A stretch of 64,000 bases of DNA from Paenibacillus sp. H1-7 (GCF_022354825.1 NZ_CP031168.1:6139501-6203500); one strand, 5' to 3'; positions 52,343-62,329 are shown, counted from the stretch's first letter. Program-made: numbers and translations. The notes: a model not told the origin generated them from the sequence alone.

Positions 52343-52369
52343 AAAAAGAAAAAACGCCTTGCGGCGTTA
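52343..52369 (-). terminator. Terminator after engB
   Basis: AACGCC gcaa GGCGTT hairpin with TTTTTC tail on the minus strand. Confidence 0.8.
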
Positions 52370-52444
52370 GGATGGATGTACAAAATACGTATGTGCGTGG
52401 AGAGGGAATCGGGTGTGGGATTCCGGCCGCTGTTGAAAAGCCGG

Positions 52445-53101
52445 CTATCCGGCCGTCTCTTCCTCAGCTTCTTGCTCTGCAGACGCTTCTGACGTTTCAT
52501 CTGCCTCGTCATGCTTATGCTTGATCGTCTCCATGATAACCTGCCACAGCTCGTCTTTGCCTACTCCAAGCTCGGAGGAGAACAGCACCAGCCGTTCGCT
52601 TTTCTCCATTTGCAGCGTTTCCCTGACGATTTTGACATGCTTCTGCCATTGTCCTTTAGAAATCTTATCCGCTTTCGTCGTAACGACGCAATACGGAACC
52701 TCATTATGCTTCAGCCAGTCGTACATGGCTTGATCATCCTTCGAAGGAGGGTGACGCAGGTCGATTATGAGCAGCACGAGGTTCAAATATTCCCGGTGCA
52801 GCAAATATTCCTCGATAAACTTGCCCCATATCTCGCGCTTGGACTTGGATACCTGAGCATATCCGTATCCCGGTAAATCCACAAAAAATAAGTCCTGATT
52901 GATTTTATAATAATTCAATTGCTGCGTTTTTCCCGGCTTCGAGCTTGTCCTCGCCAAATTTTTGCGCTGGATCATCCGATTGATCAGTGACGATTTGCCG
53001 ACATTCGAACGCCCTGCCAGAGCAATCTCCGGCAAGGCGTCGGCAGGGTACTGATTCGGACCAACCGCGCTGATAATAAACTCAGCCTGATTGACCTTCA
53101 T
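52445..53101 (-). CDS. engB: Ribosome biogenesis GTP-binding protein YsxC/EngB
   Basis: Essential GTPase for 50S maturation. P-loop LAGRSNVGKSSLINRM, switch II VDLPGYGYAQVSK, TKAD base-specificity motif. 218 residues, with a Glu-rich C-terminal tail (about 198-218) beyond the usual end. ATG at 53101; a GTG three codons earlier lies in the ribosome site. It follows lonA by 57 bases, as in B. subtilis. Confidence 0.96.
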   Translation of the reverse strand: MKVNQAEFIISAVGPNQYPADALPEIALAGRSNVGKSSLINRMIQRKNLARTSSKPGKTQQLNYYKINQDLFFVDLPGYGYAQVSKSKREIWGKFIEEYLLHREYLNLVLLIIDLRHPPSKDDQAMYDWLKHNEVPYCVVTTKADKISKGQWQKHVKIVRETLQMEKSERLVLFSSELGVGKDELWQVIMETIKHKHDEADETSEASAEQEAEEETAG

Positions 53102-53158
53102 TGTTTTCACTCTTCCTTGTTGTCGGGCTCGCTTCAGCCCTATTTTTCCGTAGCCTTA

Positions 53159-55492
53159 TTAAACCTGTACGGGCTTCACTAATGCATGCTCGAGTACCTC
53201 ATCCATATGAGCTACAGGAATGAAAGTAAGCTCCTTGCGTACGCTCTCCGGGATTTCCTCGATATCCTTGACGTTATCCTTCGGGATAATGACCTTCCGT
53301 ATGCCCGCACGGTGAGCGGCAAGACTCTTCTCCTTCAAGCCGCCGATCGGCAGAACACGGCCTCGCAGCGTAATCTCACCGGTCATCGCCACTTCTCTGG
53401 ACACCGGAATGTTGGTCAGCGCGGAGATCAATGCGGTTCCCATCGTAATCCCCGCGGAAGGACCGTCCTTCGGGATAGCTCCCTCCGGAATGTGAATATG
53501 GATATCCACTTTTTCATGGAAATCCTTGGCGATGTTCAACGCTTCTACGCGGGAACGGGTGTAGCTGAATGCCGCTTGAGCGGACTCTTTCATGACGTCC
53601 CCGAGCTGCCCTGTAAGCGTCAGCTTCCCGTTGCCCGGCATAACCGTAACCTCAATGACGAGAGTGTCGCCGCCGACTTCGGTCCAAGCAAGACCGGTCA
53701 CGGCACCGATCTGATCGAATTCTTCCGCTACGCCGAAACGGAACTTCGGAGGTCCGAGGAATTCCTTAACCGTGTCGGAAGTAACGTGAACGGAGCTCTT
53801 CTGCCCGGAAACAACCTGCTTCGCCGCCTTGCGGCAGACCGCGGAAATTTGCTGCTCGAGATTACGAACGCCCGCTTCGCGAGTGTACTCACGGACGATG
53901 CGCATGAGCGCCTGTTCATCCATATTCAGCTGCTCTTCCTGCAGCCCGTGCTCCTTCAGCTGCTTCGGAAGCAAGTAGTTGCGTCCGATGTTCAGCTTCT
54001 CCAGCTCCGTATAGCCAGGAATGTGCAGCACTTCCATCCGGTCCAGCAGCGGCCGCGGAATATTGTGCACCACGTTGGCGGTCGTTACGAACATGACGTT
54101 GGATAGATCGAACGGTACCTCGATATAGTGATCGCTGAAGGTGCCGTTCTGCTCCGGATCGAGCACTTCCAGCAATGCCGCGGACGGATCTCCGCGGAAG
54201 TCCATCGCCATCTTGTCGATCTCGTCGAGCAGAAACACCGGATTGGACGAGCCTGCATTTTTCATGCCTTGAATAATGCGTCCCGGCATCGCGCCTACAT
54301 ACGTGCGGCGATGACCGCGAATTTCCGCTTCGTCACGAACGCCGCCGAGTGAGATACGGATGAATTGGCGGCCCAACGACCTCGCGATAGAACGAGCAAT
54401 CGACGTCTTACCGACGCCGGGAGGCCCCACGAGGCAAAGAATCGGTCCTTTCATTTTCTTAACAAGCTGCTGAACGGCCAAATATTCGAGGACGCGCTCC
54501 TTCGGCTTCTCCAGGCCGTAATGGTCCTCATTCAATATTTCCTCAGCCTTGTTAATGTCCAGATCGTCTTCGGTGAAAATGCTCCACGGCAAGCCGAGAA
54601 GCCAGTCGATATAATTGCGGATGACGCCGCCTTCCGCGGAAGTGGCGGGCATTTTCTCCAGCCGGTCGATTTCCTTCTCGATCTTTTCCTTCACTTTCTC
54701 GGGAACTTCCGTTTCGGCTAGCTGCGAACGCAGCTCCTCCACTTCGCCTGCGCGGCCTTCCTTGTCACCCAGCTCCTTCTGAATCGCCTTCATTTGCTCA
54801 CGAAGGTAATATTCCTTCTGGGTTTTCTCCATTTGCTTTTTGACTCGCTGGCTGATCTTGCGCTCAAGCTCCAATACTTCACGTTCGTTGTTAAGAATGC
54901 CTAGGAGCTTTTCCAGCCGTTCTTTGACTTCAATCGTCTCGAGAATATCCTGTTTGTCTTTGATTTTGAGGGATAAATGACTGCAGATGACATCGGCAAG
55001 CCGGCCCGGTTCATCAATATCGGATACCGCCGCCAAGGTTTCCGGTGTGACCTTTTTGGACAAATTGATATAATGCTCGAATTGATTCAGCACGGTCCGC
55101 ATCAACGCATCGACTTCCGGATCCGTCACTTCCTGTTCAGGCAGCTCCTTGACCTGTACTTCGTAATATTCTTCGTTGGATAAAAATTCGGTGATTTCGG
55201 CTCGGACGACCCCTTCGACCAATACCCTAATCGTTCCATTAGGCAGCTTCAGCATTTGCCGTACTTTGGCAATCGTTCCTATGCGATATATATCTTCCGT
55301 GGTAGGCTCTTCAATGTTAACTTCCGATTGCGAGCAAAGAAGAATCATGCTGTCATCCACCATGGACTTATCCAGTGCTCTGACTGATTTCTCTCTGCCG
55401 ACATCCAAGTGCAGCACCATGCTCGGATAAACGAGCAATCCCCGCAGCGGAAGCAGAGGCAAGCGCCGCACCTTTGTTTTGTTCGGTCCCAT
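53159..55492 (-). CDS. lonA: ATP-dependent protease La
   Basis: 777 residues. N-terminal substrate domain (about 8-205; LPLLPLRGLLVYPSMVLHLD), AAA+ module (LVGPPGVGKTSIARSIAR, FLLDEIDKM) and Ser/Lys protease domain (PKDGPSAGITMG with Ser near 677; GLKEKSLAAHRAGI with the Lys). It degrades misfolded and regulatory proteins in the cytosol. The ATG at 55492 is nine bases after AGGAGG; the open frame to 55603 lacks similarity. Confidence 0.98.
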   Translation of the reverse strand: MGPNKTKVRRLPLLPLRGLLVYPSMVLHLDVGREKSVRALDKSMVDDSMILLCSQSEVNIEEPTTEDIYRIGTIAKVRQMLKLPNGTIRVLVEGVVRAEITEFLSNEEYYEVQVKELPEQEVTDPEVDALMRTVLNQFEHYINLSKKVTPETLAAVSDIDEPGRLADVICSHLSLKIKDKQDILETIEVKERLEKLLGILNNEREVLELERKISQRVKKQMEKTQKEYYLREQMKAIQKELGDKEGRAGEVEELRSQLAETEVPEKVKEKIEKEIDRLEKMPATSAEGGVIRNYIDWLLGLPWSIFTEDDLDINKAEEILNEDHYGLEKPKERVLEYLAVQQLVKKMKGPILCLVGPPGVGKTSIARSIARSLGRQFIRISLGGVRDEAEIRGHRRTYVGAMPGRIIQGMKNAGSSNPVFLLDEIDKMAMDFRGDPSAALLEVLDPEQNGTFSDHYIEVPFDLSNVMFVTTANVVHNIPRPLLDRMEVLHIPGYTELEKLNIGRNYLLPKQLKEHGLQEEQLNMDEQALMRIVREYTREAGVRNLEQQISAVCRKAAKQVVSGQKSSVHVTSDTVKEFLGPPKFRFGVAEEFDQIGAVTGLAWTEVGGDTLVIEVTVMPGNGKLTLTGQLGDVMKESAQAAFSYTRSRVEALNIAKDFHEKVDIHIHIPEGAIPKDGPSAGITMGTALISALTNIPVSREVAMTGEITLRGRVLPIGGLKEKSLAAHRAGIRKVIIPKDNVKDIEEIPESVRKELTFIPVAHMDEVLEHALVKPVQV

Positions 55493-55659
55493 CCTGGAGC
55501 ACCTCCTAGAGAACTTCGCTTCAGCATAGTAGACTTGGGGCAAGCATACAAGGCATGTAAATTTCCTCACCCGGTCCCTATTACCAATTGCTGTAGTTAA
55601 CATTTTAGCAAAATTAAAATCAAAACACCAATCGGCATGTCAGCTTAACTTGCACCGGG

Positions 55660-55707
55660 TAAAAAAAGAGACGCCAATGAGCTAGAATTACTCCAGCCCA
55701 TCAGCGT
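55660..55707 (-). terminator. Terminator after lonB
   Basis: A 13-bp stem with wobbles (ACGCTGATGGGCT with AGCTCATTGGCGT) overlaps the lonB stop and runs into TCTCTTTTTTT on the minus strand, separating lonB from lonA. Confidence 0.7.
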
Positions 55708-57391
55708 GCAGGACGGTAACCGAGGCGGACGGCAGCACATCCGGCTGTACTCCGGTGATCTCGGCCTGCCTGGAAATTTCAATCCCAAGCGCATGATGCA
55801 GCACCTCTTCCACCGACTCGACCGGGATAACCTCCAGCCCGTTCAGCCCGGCGAAAATCTCCTGCCAGTTTTCCTTAGGAATGATCACCTTGGTAGCTCC
55901 CGCCTGGAAAGCGGCCTCCACCTTGGCGACTACGCCCCCTACCGGTTTGACTTTGCCGTGAATCCCGACTTCGCCCGTCATGGCGATATGATTGTCTACA
56001 GGGATTTGATTGATAGCGGAAGCTATTGCCGTCGCCATCGATACTCCCGCGGAAGGGCCGTCAATTGGCGTTCCCCCCGGGAAATTAATATGCAAATCAT
56101 AGTTGTAAGGATTGATCCCGAATCTGCGCAATACCGTCAGAACGTTCTCTACAGAGCCGCGAGCCATGCTCTTCCTGCGGATGGTGCGGGAGCCTCCCCC
56201 CATCTCCTCTTCGTCGACAACGCCGGTAATCGTGAATTTGCCGCTTCCTGCCTGTACTACCGGGATAGCCGTCACTTCAATTTCCAACAGCGTTCCGAGG
56301 TTAGGACCATATACGGCAAGGCCGTTGACGAAGCCGATCTCCGGCTGCGAACCGATTTTCCGTTCCGGTCTCGGAGGAATCTGAGAGCTGTTTACGACCC
56401 ACTCCACATCGGCTGCGGACACCTCTTTACGACCGTCCGTCAACGCCATCCCCGCTGCCAGCTGAACGATGTTGACCGCTTCGCGACCGTTGGTCGCATG
56501 CCTTTTGACTACGTCCATCGCTGCCTGATTTTCGGGAAAGCCGATTTTTTTCAAAGCGTTGCTCGCAATCGTTCCGATCTCGTCAGGCAGTAGAGGGCGA
56601 AAATAAATCTCCATACACCTCGAGCGAATAGCTGGCGGAAGCTCCTGCGGATTGCGTGTTGTCGCTCCAACCAGTCGAAAGTCGGCCGGCAGTCCGTTCT
56701 GAAAAATATCATGAATATAGCTCGGAATGTTCATATCCTCCGAGTTGTAATACGCGCTCTCCAAAAAAACTTTACGATCCTCAAGCACCTTTAATAATTT
56801 ATTCATTTGATGCGGATGTAATTCGCCGATCTCGTCAATAAACAAAATTCCGCCATGAGCCTTGGTTACGGCTCCCGATTTGGGCTGAGGAATTCCTGCA
56901 ACCCCCATCGCGCCGGCTCCTTGATAAATAGGATCGTGAACCGATCCGATCAACGGGTCGGCAATGCCGCGTTCGTCGAAACGAGCGGTAGTAGCATCGA
57001 CTTCCGTAAACTTGGCGTCTTGGCGGAAAGGCGAATCCGCGTTTTTCTTCGCTTCCTCCAGAACGACACGGGCCGCTGCCGTCTTGCCCACTCCTGGAGG
57101 ACCATAAATGATGACATGCTGCGGATTGGCGCCGCACAAGGCCGCTTTTAACGCCCGCAGCCCTTCCTTCTGCCCTACAATATCCGTCATGGCGGTAGGA
57201 CGCGTTTTCTCGGCCAGCGGTTTATTTAACGAGATCGAGCGAAGCTTTCTAAGCTTCTCAAGCTCTTTCTTCGACTCTTTATCTACGGCCGAACGGTTCG
57301 ATTGCTGATTGCGGAGCAAATTCCAAAAGTACATACCGATAACGACGGCAAAAAACAGCTGAATAATCATCAAAATCACACTGATATTCAT
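55688..57391 (-). CDS. lonB: LonB-type ATP-dependent protease
   Basis: 567 residues. N-terminal membrane segment (VILMIIQLFFAVVIGMYFW, about 4-23), AAA+ domain with Walker A IIYGPPGVGKTAAARVV and FIDEIGELHPHQ, sensor ATTRNPQELPPAIRSR, and a Lon protease domain with the catalytic Ser in DGPSAGVSMA near residue 445 and Lys in VGGVVAKVEAAFQAGA. In B. subtilis LonB is made in the forespore under sigma-F. No clear sigma-F box was found here. A canonical neighbour of lonA. Confidence 0.95.
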   Translation of the reverse strand: MNISVILMIIQLFFAVVIGMYFWNLLRNQQSNRSAVDKESKKELEKLRKLRSISLNKPLAEKTRPTAMTDIVGQKEGLRALKAALCGANPQHVIIYGPPGVGKTAAARVVLEEAKKNADSPFRQDAKFTEVDATTARFDERGIADPLIGSVHDPIYQGAGAMGVAGIPQPKSGAVTKAHGGILFIDEIGELHPHQMNKLLKVLEDRKVFLESAYYNSEDMNIPSYIHDIFQNGLPADFRLVGATTRNPQELPPAIRSRCMEIYFRPLLPDEIGTIASNALKKIGFPENQAAMDVVKRHATNGREAVNIVQLAAGMALTDGRKEVSAADVEWVVNSSQIPPRPERKIGSQPEIGFVNGLAVYGPNLGTLLEIEVTAIPVVQAGSGKFTITGVVDEEEMGGGSRTIRRKSMARGSVENVLTVLRRFGINPYNYDLHINFPGGTPIDGPSAGVSMATAIASAINQIPVDNHIAMTGEVGIHGKVKPVGGVVAKVEAAFQAGATKVIIPKENWQEIFAGLNGLEVIPVESVEEVLHHALGIEISRQAEITGVQPDVLPSASVTVLHADGLE

Positions 57392-57569
57392 TTTACTTAA
57401 TCCCTCCTAAATGTTGAGAGTGAGTAGCAAGCGCTCAACCATTGCATAATTGGTAGTATTGCCCTCTTCAGGATGGGTTAATCCGATTTGAGAAAGTTTT
57501 CTGGCACGTATTGAGAAAGTCGTCTCTGAGAACGCTAGGACAGTGAACCTGGAGCAAAGGAGCGTACAT

Positions 57570-58283
57570 ATGAAAAAAGTCGTTGTTTTTGTGCTCTTAT
57601 TTCTAACCGTATCGCTGCTCATTCCACGCGAAACCATTGTCGCTGAGCAGACCGGTCCTTATCCGATCATTAAAAATCCAATCGTCACCGATGTTGATGT
57701 GCTTATAGATGTAGGCCATGGCGGGATTGACAGCGGAACGCTGTATGGAGAGCTGTACGAGAAAGATATTAACCTCGAGATGGCAAAGCTGACATACAAC
57801 GTGCTGAAGAAAAAAGGCTACAACGTGATGATGAACCGCGTAGAGGATTACGCGTTGAGCGGCGAAAACCGCTGGTTTCGCTCCAGCTCCCGCCATCTGA
57901 AAGACTTAGCGCAGCGCAGCCATCTGGCTAATGAAATCCACCCCAAAACCGTGATCAGCCTTCACGTAAACTGGGCTGCTAAAACGGGAAAACGAGGCCC
58001 TATCGTGCTTCATCAGAAGTCGGAGGAAAGCAAGCAGCTGGCAACCTGTCTGCAAACATCGCTGAATCAGCTGTATGGCACGAACAGGGAGGTAGTATAT
58101 GGAAAAACGTTCTACCTGCTGAAACATGTTCAAGTGCCTGCAGTAATTCTGGAAATGGGCTTTATATCGAATTCGCTGGACCGGGAGCAAATGACCCATC
58201 CGAAAAAACAACAGAAGCTGGCGGAATCCATTGCCGACGGAGTGATCGCTTTTCTGAAAACGACGCAGCAGCCGGCAAAATGA
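57570..58283 (+). CDS. N-acetylmuramoyl-L-alanine amidase (CwlD-like)
   Basis: 237 residues: signal peptide or anchor (VVVFVLLFLTVSLLIP), then Amidase_3 domain with VLIDVGHGGIDSG, the Glu in ELYEKDINLEMAK, VISLHVNWAAK and the catalytic Glu in VILEMGFISNS. The compact size without wall-binding domains is like CwlD, the amidase for cortex muramic lactam; the paralogue at 24884 has SLH domains instead. ATG at 57570 is seven bases after AAAGGAG. Plus strand, divergent from lonB. Confidence 0.85.
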   Translation: MKKVVVFVLLFLTVSLLIPRETIVAEQTGPYPIIKNPIVTDVDVLIDVGHGGIDSGTLYGELYEKDINLEMAKLTYNVLKKKGYNVMMNRVEDYALSGENRWFRSSSRHLKDLAQRSHLANEIHPKTVISLHVNWAAKTGKRGPIVLHQKSEESKQLATCLQTSLNQLYGTNREVVYGKTFYLLKHVQVPAVILEMGFISNSLDREQMTHPKKQQKLAESIADGVIAFLKTTQQPAK

Positions 58284-58313
58284 GAAAAAGCCGGCACCTC
58301 AAGGTACCAGCTT
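58284..58313 (-). terminator. Terminator after the polysaccharide deacetylase
   Basis: AAGCTGGTACC TTGA GGTGCCGGCTT, an 11-bp stem with two wobbles, followed by TTT on the minus strand; it overlaps the end of the gene and abuts the convergent amidase stop. Confidence 0.7.
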
Positions 58314-59078
58314 GGAAATCGTAACGAACTGAGCCTTCTGCTGCAGCGCAGGAACGGATTGCTTCAATACGGCAGCCGTATGTTTGCCCGGAGGCCCGAC
58401 ATGGCCGATCAGGATCGTTGTATCATGCTCGTCCACATGCTTGTGTACTTTTAGCGCTTGTTTCACAATGTGCTCCCGGGTATAGACATCATCCATGAAC
58501 ACATTATTCTCTAGCGTTCTCATCCCGATCTCCGAGGCGGTGGACTGCACGATGCTCTTATGTGTCGTTTTGCTGTCTAAGTAGAGCAGATTTTTTTCCT
58601 TGCATACTTCCAGAACGATTCGCATCACTCTTTTGTCGGCAGTCACTTTGGACCCCATATGATTATTGATGCCAACTGCATAAGGGACTTCTTCAATAGC
58701 CGCTATGACTCGGGAACGAATTTCTTCATCGGACAGATCCGTTGTAATTGCACCGGGTCCTAACCAGCTTTTCTTACCTTTTACCGGCTCCATAGGCATA
58801 TGAACCAGCACGTCATGTCCGAGCTTATGCGCCCATTCGGCATCCCGCTTGGTTGTTGGCAGGAACGGCATGACCGCTACTGTAAAAGGAACCGGAAGCT
58901 CCATCATTTCCTTCGTGCCCGCCATGTCGTTACCCAGATCGTCGATGACGATCGCAATTTTCTTCTGAACGGCTTGTTCTTCCTGACTGCGGGCGCCTGC
59001 CGCCAACATGCCGGACGGTCCAAAAGCCAAACAAACGATGATAAAATACATGACAATCCATTTCACGGTTTGATTCAT
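58299..59078 (-). CDS. Divergent polysaccharide deacetylase family protein (YibQ-like)
   Basis: 259 residues: signal peptide (WIVMYFIIVCLAFGPSGMLA), then the NodB-like divergent fold with IAIVIDDLGNDMAGTKEMM, VHMPMEPVKGKKSWLGPGAI, GINNHMGSKVTADKRVM and LDSKTTHKS. The Asp-Asp and His motifs match the divergent polysaccharide deacetylase family (DUF610). Acts outside the cell on an unknown glycan. Convergent with the amidase at 57570. Confidence 0.88.
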   Translation of the reverse strand: MNQTVKWIVMYFIIVCLAFGPSGMLAAGARSQEEQAVQKKIAIVIDDLGNDMAGTKEMMELPVPFTVAVMPFLPTTKRDAEWAHKLGHDVLVHMPMEPVKGKKSWLGPGAITTDLSDEEIRSRVIAAIEEVPYAVGINNHMGSKVTADKRVMRIVLEVCKEKNLLYLDSKTTHKSIVQSTASEIGMRTLENNVFMDDVYTREHIVKQALKVHKHVDEHDTTILIGHVGPPGKHTAAVLKQSVPALQQKAQFVTISKLVP

Positions 59079-59147
59079 AGTTCCAACCTCCTGAAGTCTT
59101 GTGGCACTTATATGGTATTTACCTCAGGTGGAAAAACTATGCATCGT

Positions 59148-59190
59148 AAAAAAAGAACAGTGCTGCTCCACAGGAGTGACACTGTTCTTT
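59148..59190 (-). terminator. Terminator after ispG
   Basis: AAAGAACAGTG...CACTGTTCTTT with an inner CTCC/GGAG hairpin and a long T tract on the minus strand. Confidence 0.9.
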
Positions 59191-59202
59191 GTATGATTTC
59201 CG

Positions 59203-60318
59203 TTAGTTGGCGTGTACCTGATGATGCTTTCTTCCCGGGATTTCGCCGGTACGGTTAAAATGCTCGACAATGATGTCGATTTCTTTTTTCAGCTCAGCCA
59301 ATAGCTCCGCTTCCGGCACTTTCCGGATCATCTCTCCGTAACGGAACAGCATACCCTCGCCGCGGGCGCCGGCGATGCCGATATCGGCTTCTCTGGCTTC
59401 CCCAGGGCCGTTTACAGCGCAGCCGAGGACGGATACTTTAATTGGCACTTTGATCTTGGAAATGTATTCTTCCACCTCGTTGGCGATGGAGAACAAATCG
59501 ATGTCCAGACGGCCGCAAGTAGGGCATGATACCAAAGTCGCCGCATTCGTAATCAGACCGAATGTTTTCAAGAGCTCCCGTGCAACCTTGATTTCCTCAA
59601 CAGGATCCGCACTAAGAGAAATACGCAGCGTCGAGCCAAGGCCCATGCTGAGCAGTGCTCCGATGCCGGCAGAGCTCTTGACGGTGCCGCTAAACAAGGT
59701 GCCGGCTTCCGTAATCCCTAAGTGAAGCGGATAGCGGAACGCTTGTGCAGCCTTCGTATAAGCAGCGATAGCCATAGGCACATCGGACGCCTTCAACGAC
59801 ACGATAATATCACGGAAGTCAAGCTCCTCCAAAATCCCGATGTGAAACAAGGCGCTCTCTACCATAGCCTCCGGCGTAGGATAGCCGTACTTTTCAAGAA
59901 GGTGGTTTTCCAGCGATCCGGCATTAACCCCGATACGAATAGGGATACCGCGCTCCTTGCATGCTTTTACAACGGCTTCGACCTTCTCGCGGCGGCCGAT
60001 ATTGCCGGGATTTATCCGAACCTTATCGATGCCGTTCTCAATCGCCATCAGCGCAAGCCGATGATCGAAGTGAATGTCCGCCACCAACGGAATTTTGATT
60101 TGCTTTTTAATGTCTTTGATCGCTTCAGCTGCTTCCTTGTTATTAACAGTAACTCGAACCATTTGGCAGCCGGCCTCTTCCAATCGGTGAATTTCGGCAA
60201 CGGTCGCTTTTACATCGGCGGTTTTCGTGGTGCACATACTTTGCATAATGACCTCGTTGCTTCCGCCGATCGTCAAATCCCCCACTCTGACAGGGATGGT
60301 TTCCGTTCTGTGGAACAT
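59203..60318 (-). CDS. ispG: 4-hydroxy-3-methylbut-2-en-1-yl diphosphate synthase
   Basis: Penultimate step of the MEP isoprenoid pathway. TIM barrel at residues about 5-240 (MVRVTVNNKEAAEAI, PLVADIHFDHRLAL, VRINPGNIG) and a C-terminal [4Fe-4S] domain with cysteines in VSCPTCGRLD and VLGCAVNGPGEA. 371 residues. The ATG at 60318 follows GGGAGAG at a long distance; the frame to 60384 precedes the conserved N-terminus. Last gene of the clpX direction. Confidence 0.96.
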   Translation of the reverse strand: MFHRTETIPVRVGDLTIGGSNEVIMQSMCTTKTADVKATVAEIHRLEEAGCQMVRVTVNNKEAAEAIKDIKKQIKIPLVADIHFDHRLALMAIENGIDKVRINPGNIGRREKVEAVVKACKERGIPIRIGVNAGSLENHLLEKYGYPTPEAMVESALFHIGILEELDFRDIIVSLKASDVPMAIAAYTKAAQAFRYPLHLGITEAGTLFSGTVKSSAGIGALLSMGLGSTLRISLSADPVEEIKVARELLKTFGLITNAATLVSCPTCGRLDIDLFSIANEVEEYISKIKVPIKVSVLGCAVNGPGEAREADIGIAGARGEGMLFRYGEMIRKVPEAELLAELKKEIDIIVEHFNRTGEIPGRKHHQVHAN

Positions 60319-60416
60319 TGTTATCGATCTCTCCCATGATACCAAACATCCTCCGCTCCAGTTCAGAGCCGTAATCGGCTCCAAACCGGATTGGAGGCTG
60401 CTATGGTTTATTTATG

Positions 60417-61685
60417 TTATGCGCTCTCTTCTTTTTTCTTTACGGATTTGTCGTCGCCCTTGCTTGTAATCTCCGGAGTAATTTTCGCTTGAATGGCTTC
60501 TTTCGTTACCGTGCAAGTCGAAAGCTCCGTAGCGGAAGGCGCTTCGTACATCACGTCGAGCATGATGCTCTCGATGATCGCTCTCAAGCCGCGTGCACCG
60601 GTATTGCGTTTGATGGCTTCACGCGCAATTTCCTCAAGAGCCTCGCGATTGAAATCGAGAGTTACGTTATCCATCTCCAGCATCTTTTGGTACTGCTTGA
60701 CAAGAGCATTCTTCGGTTCGGTCAAGATGCGAACCAATGCTGCTTCATCCAGCGGCTCCAAAGTAGAGATAACCGGCAGACGGCCTACGAACTCAGGAAT
60801 CAAACCGAACTTGAGCAAGTCTTCCGGCAATACCATCGACAAGTATTCGCCCGGTTTCAGATCCGCTTTGTTGCCGTCTGTACCGAAGCCGATAACCTTT
60901 TTACCGATTCTGCGCTTGATGATTTGCTCCAAACCGTCGAACGCTCCGCCGCAAATGAACAGAATGTTCGTCGTATCGATTTGAATAAACTCTTGATGAG
61001 GATGCTTGCGTCCGCCTTGTGGAGGTACGGATGCTACAGTGCCTTCAAGAATTTTCAACAGAGCCTGCTGAACGCCTTCGCCCGATACATCACGTGTAAT
61101 GGAAGGATTCTCGGATTTGCGCGCCACTTTATCGATCTCATCGATATAGATGATTCCGCGTTCCGCTTTTTCCACGTCGTAATCCGCGGCTTGGATCAGC
61201 TTCAGCAAAATGTTCTCAACGTCTTCACCAACATAACCCGCTTCTGTCAAAGAAGTGGCGTCGGCGATCGCGAAAGGTACGTTCAAAATTTTGGCCAGCG
61301 TTTGAGCGAGCAATGTTTTCCCGCTTCCCGTAGGTCCCAGCAGGACGATGTTACTCTTTTGAAGCTCGACATCCTCCAGCTTCCCTTGCTGCGAATTAAT
61401 CCGTTTGTAGTGATTGTACACCGCTACAGACAGCGATTTTTTCGCTTGGTCTTGACCGATGACGTATTGATCCAAAATACCGCGGATTTCCTTCGGCTTC
61501 GGTACGTCCTTCAGATCAAGCTCTTCCTCATGACCCAACTCTTCCTCAACGATTTCCGTACAGAGCTCAATACACTCATCACATATATAGACACCAGGGC
61601 CGGCTACCAGCTTGCGGACCTGCTCCTGGGATTTTCCGCAAAACGAGCATTTAAGCTGACCTTTTTCATCGTTAAATTTAAACAT
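60417..61685 (-). CDS. clpX: ATP-dependent Clp protease ATP-binding subunit ClpX
   Basis: 422 residues. N-terminal zinc domain with Cys13, Cys16, Cys35 and Cys38, Walker A GPTGSGKTLLAQTLA, Walker B IIYIDEIDKVARK, the IGF loop for docking to ClpP (KKVIGFGTDG) and a C-terminal Lys/Glu-rich tail. Eleven bases downstream of clpP, so both are one unit; in B. subtilis clpP is elsewhere. Confidence 0.98.
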   Translation of the reverse strand: MFKFNDEKGQLKCSFCGKSQEQVRKLVAGPGVYICDECIELCTEIVEEELGHEEELDLKDVPKPKEIRGILDQYVIGQDQAKKSLSVAVYNHYKRINSQQGKLEDVELQKSNIVLLGPTGSGKTLLAQTLAKILNVPFAIADATSLTEAGYVGEDVENILLKLIQAADYDVEKAERGIIYIDEIDKVARKSENPSITRDVSGEGVQQALLKILEGTVASVPPQGGRKHPHQEFIQIDTTNILFICGGAFDGLEQIIKRRIGKKVIGFGTDGNKADLKPGEYLSMVLPEDLLKFGLIPEFVGRLPVISTLEPLDEAALVRILTEPKNALVKQYQKMLEMDNVTLDFNREALEEIAREAIKRNTGARGLRAIIESIMLDVMYEAPSATELSTCTVTKEAIQAKITPEITSKGDDKSVKKKEESA

Positions 61686-61696
61686 GGGATCACTCC

Positions 61697-62290
61697 TTAT
61701 CCATTCAATTCGTTACGAGTGATAACCGCATCGATAAGCCCGTATTCTTTGGCTTCTTCAGCGCTCATGAAATTATCACGGTCCGTATCCCGCTCGATCT
61801 TCTCCAGCGGCTGTCCCGTACGTTCCACATAAATTTGATTCAATTTCTGCTTCGTCTTGATAATCCAATCGGCATGAATTTTAATATCCGACGCTTGACC
61901 TCTGACGCCGCCTAGCGGCTGGTGAATCATCACTTCGCTGTTAGGCAAGGCAAAACGCTTGCCCTTGGCTCCAGCAGTTAACAGCAGGGAGCCCATACTC
62001 GCCGCCATGCCTACGCAAATCGTAGAAACATCCGGCTTAATGAACTGCATCGTATCATATATACCCATACCGGCCGTTACGGAACCGCCCGGTGAGTTGA
62101 TGTACAGGGAAATATCCTTCTCGGAATCCTGCGCGGACAAGAACAGCAGCTGCGCAATAACGAGGTTGGCAACATCATCGTCAATGGCACTGCCGATAAA
62201 GATAATGCGATCCTTCAAAAGGCGGGAATAAATGTCATATGAGCGCTCCCCGCGTCCTTCTTGCTCAACTACCATAGGTATCAGACCCAT
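61697..62290 (-). CDS. clpP: ATP-dependent Clp protease proteolytic subunit
   Basis: 197 residues. Catalytic triad visible: Ser98 (GMAASMGSLLL), His123 (EVMIHQPLGG) and Asp in ERDTDRDNFMS. The IPMVVEQEGRGERSYDIYSR N-terminus forms the axial pore. AAAGGGG ribosome site precedes the ATG. Directly upstream of clpX. Confidence 0.98.
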   Translation of the reverse strand: MGLIPMVVEQEGRGERSYDIYSRLLKDRIIFIGSAIDDDVANLVIAQLLFLSAQDSEKDISLYINSPGGSVTAGMGIYDTMQFIKPDVSTICVGMAASMGSLLLTAGAKGKRFALPNSEVMIHQPLGGVRGQASDIKIHADWIIKTKQKLNQIYVERTGQPLEKIERDTDRDNFMSAEEAKEYGLIDAVITRNELNG

Positions 62291-62329
62291 TGTTCCAACC
62301 CCTTTACTCCAAAATGACTTGCGATATCC

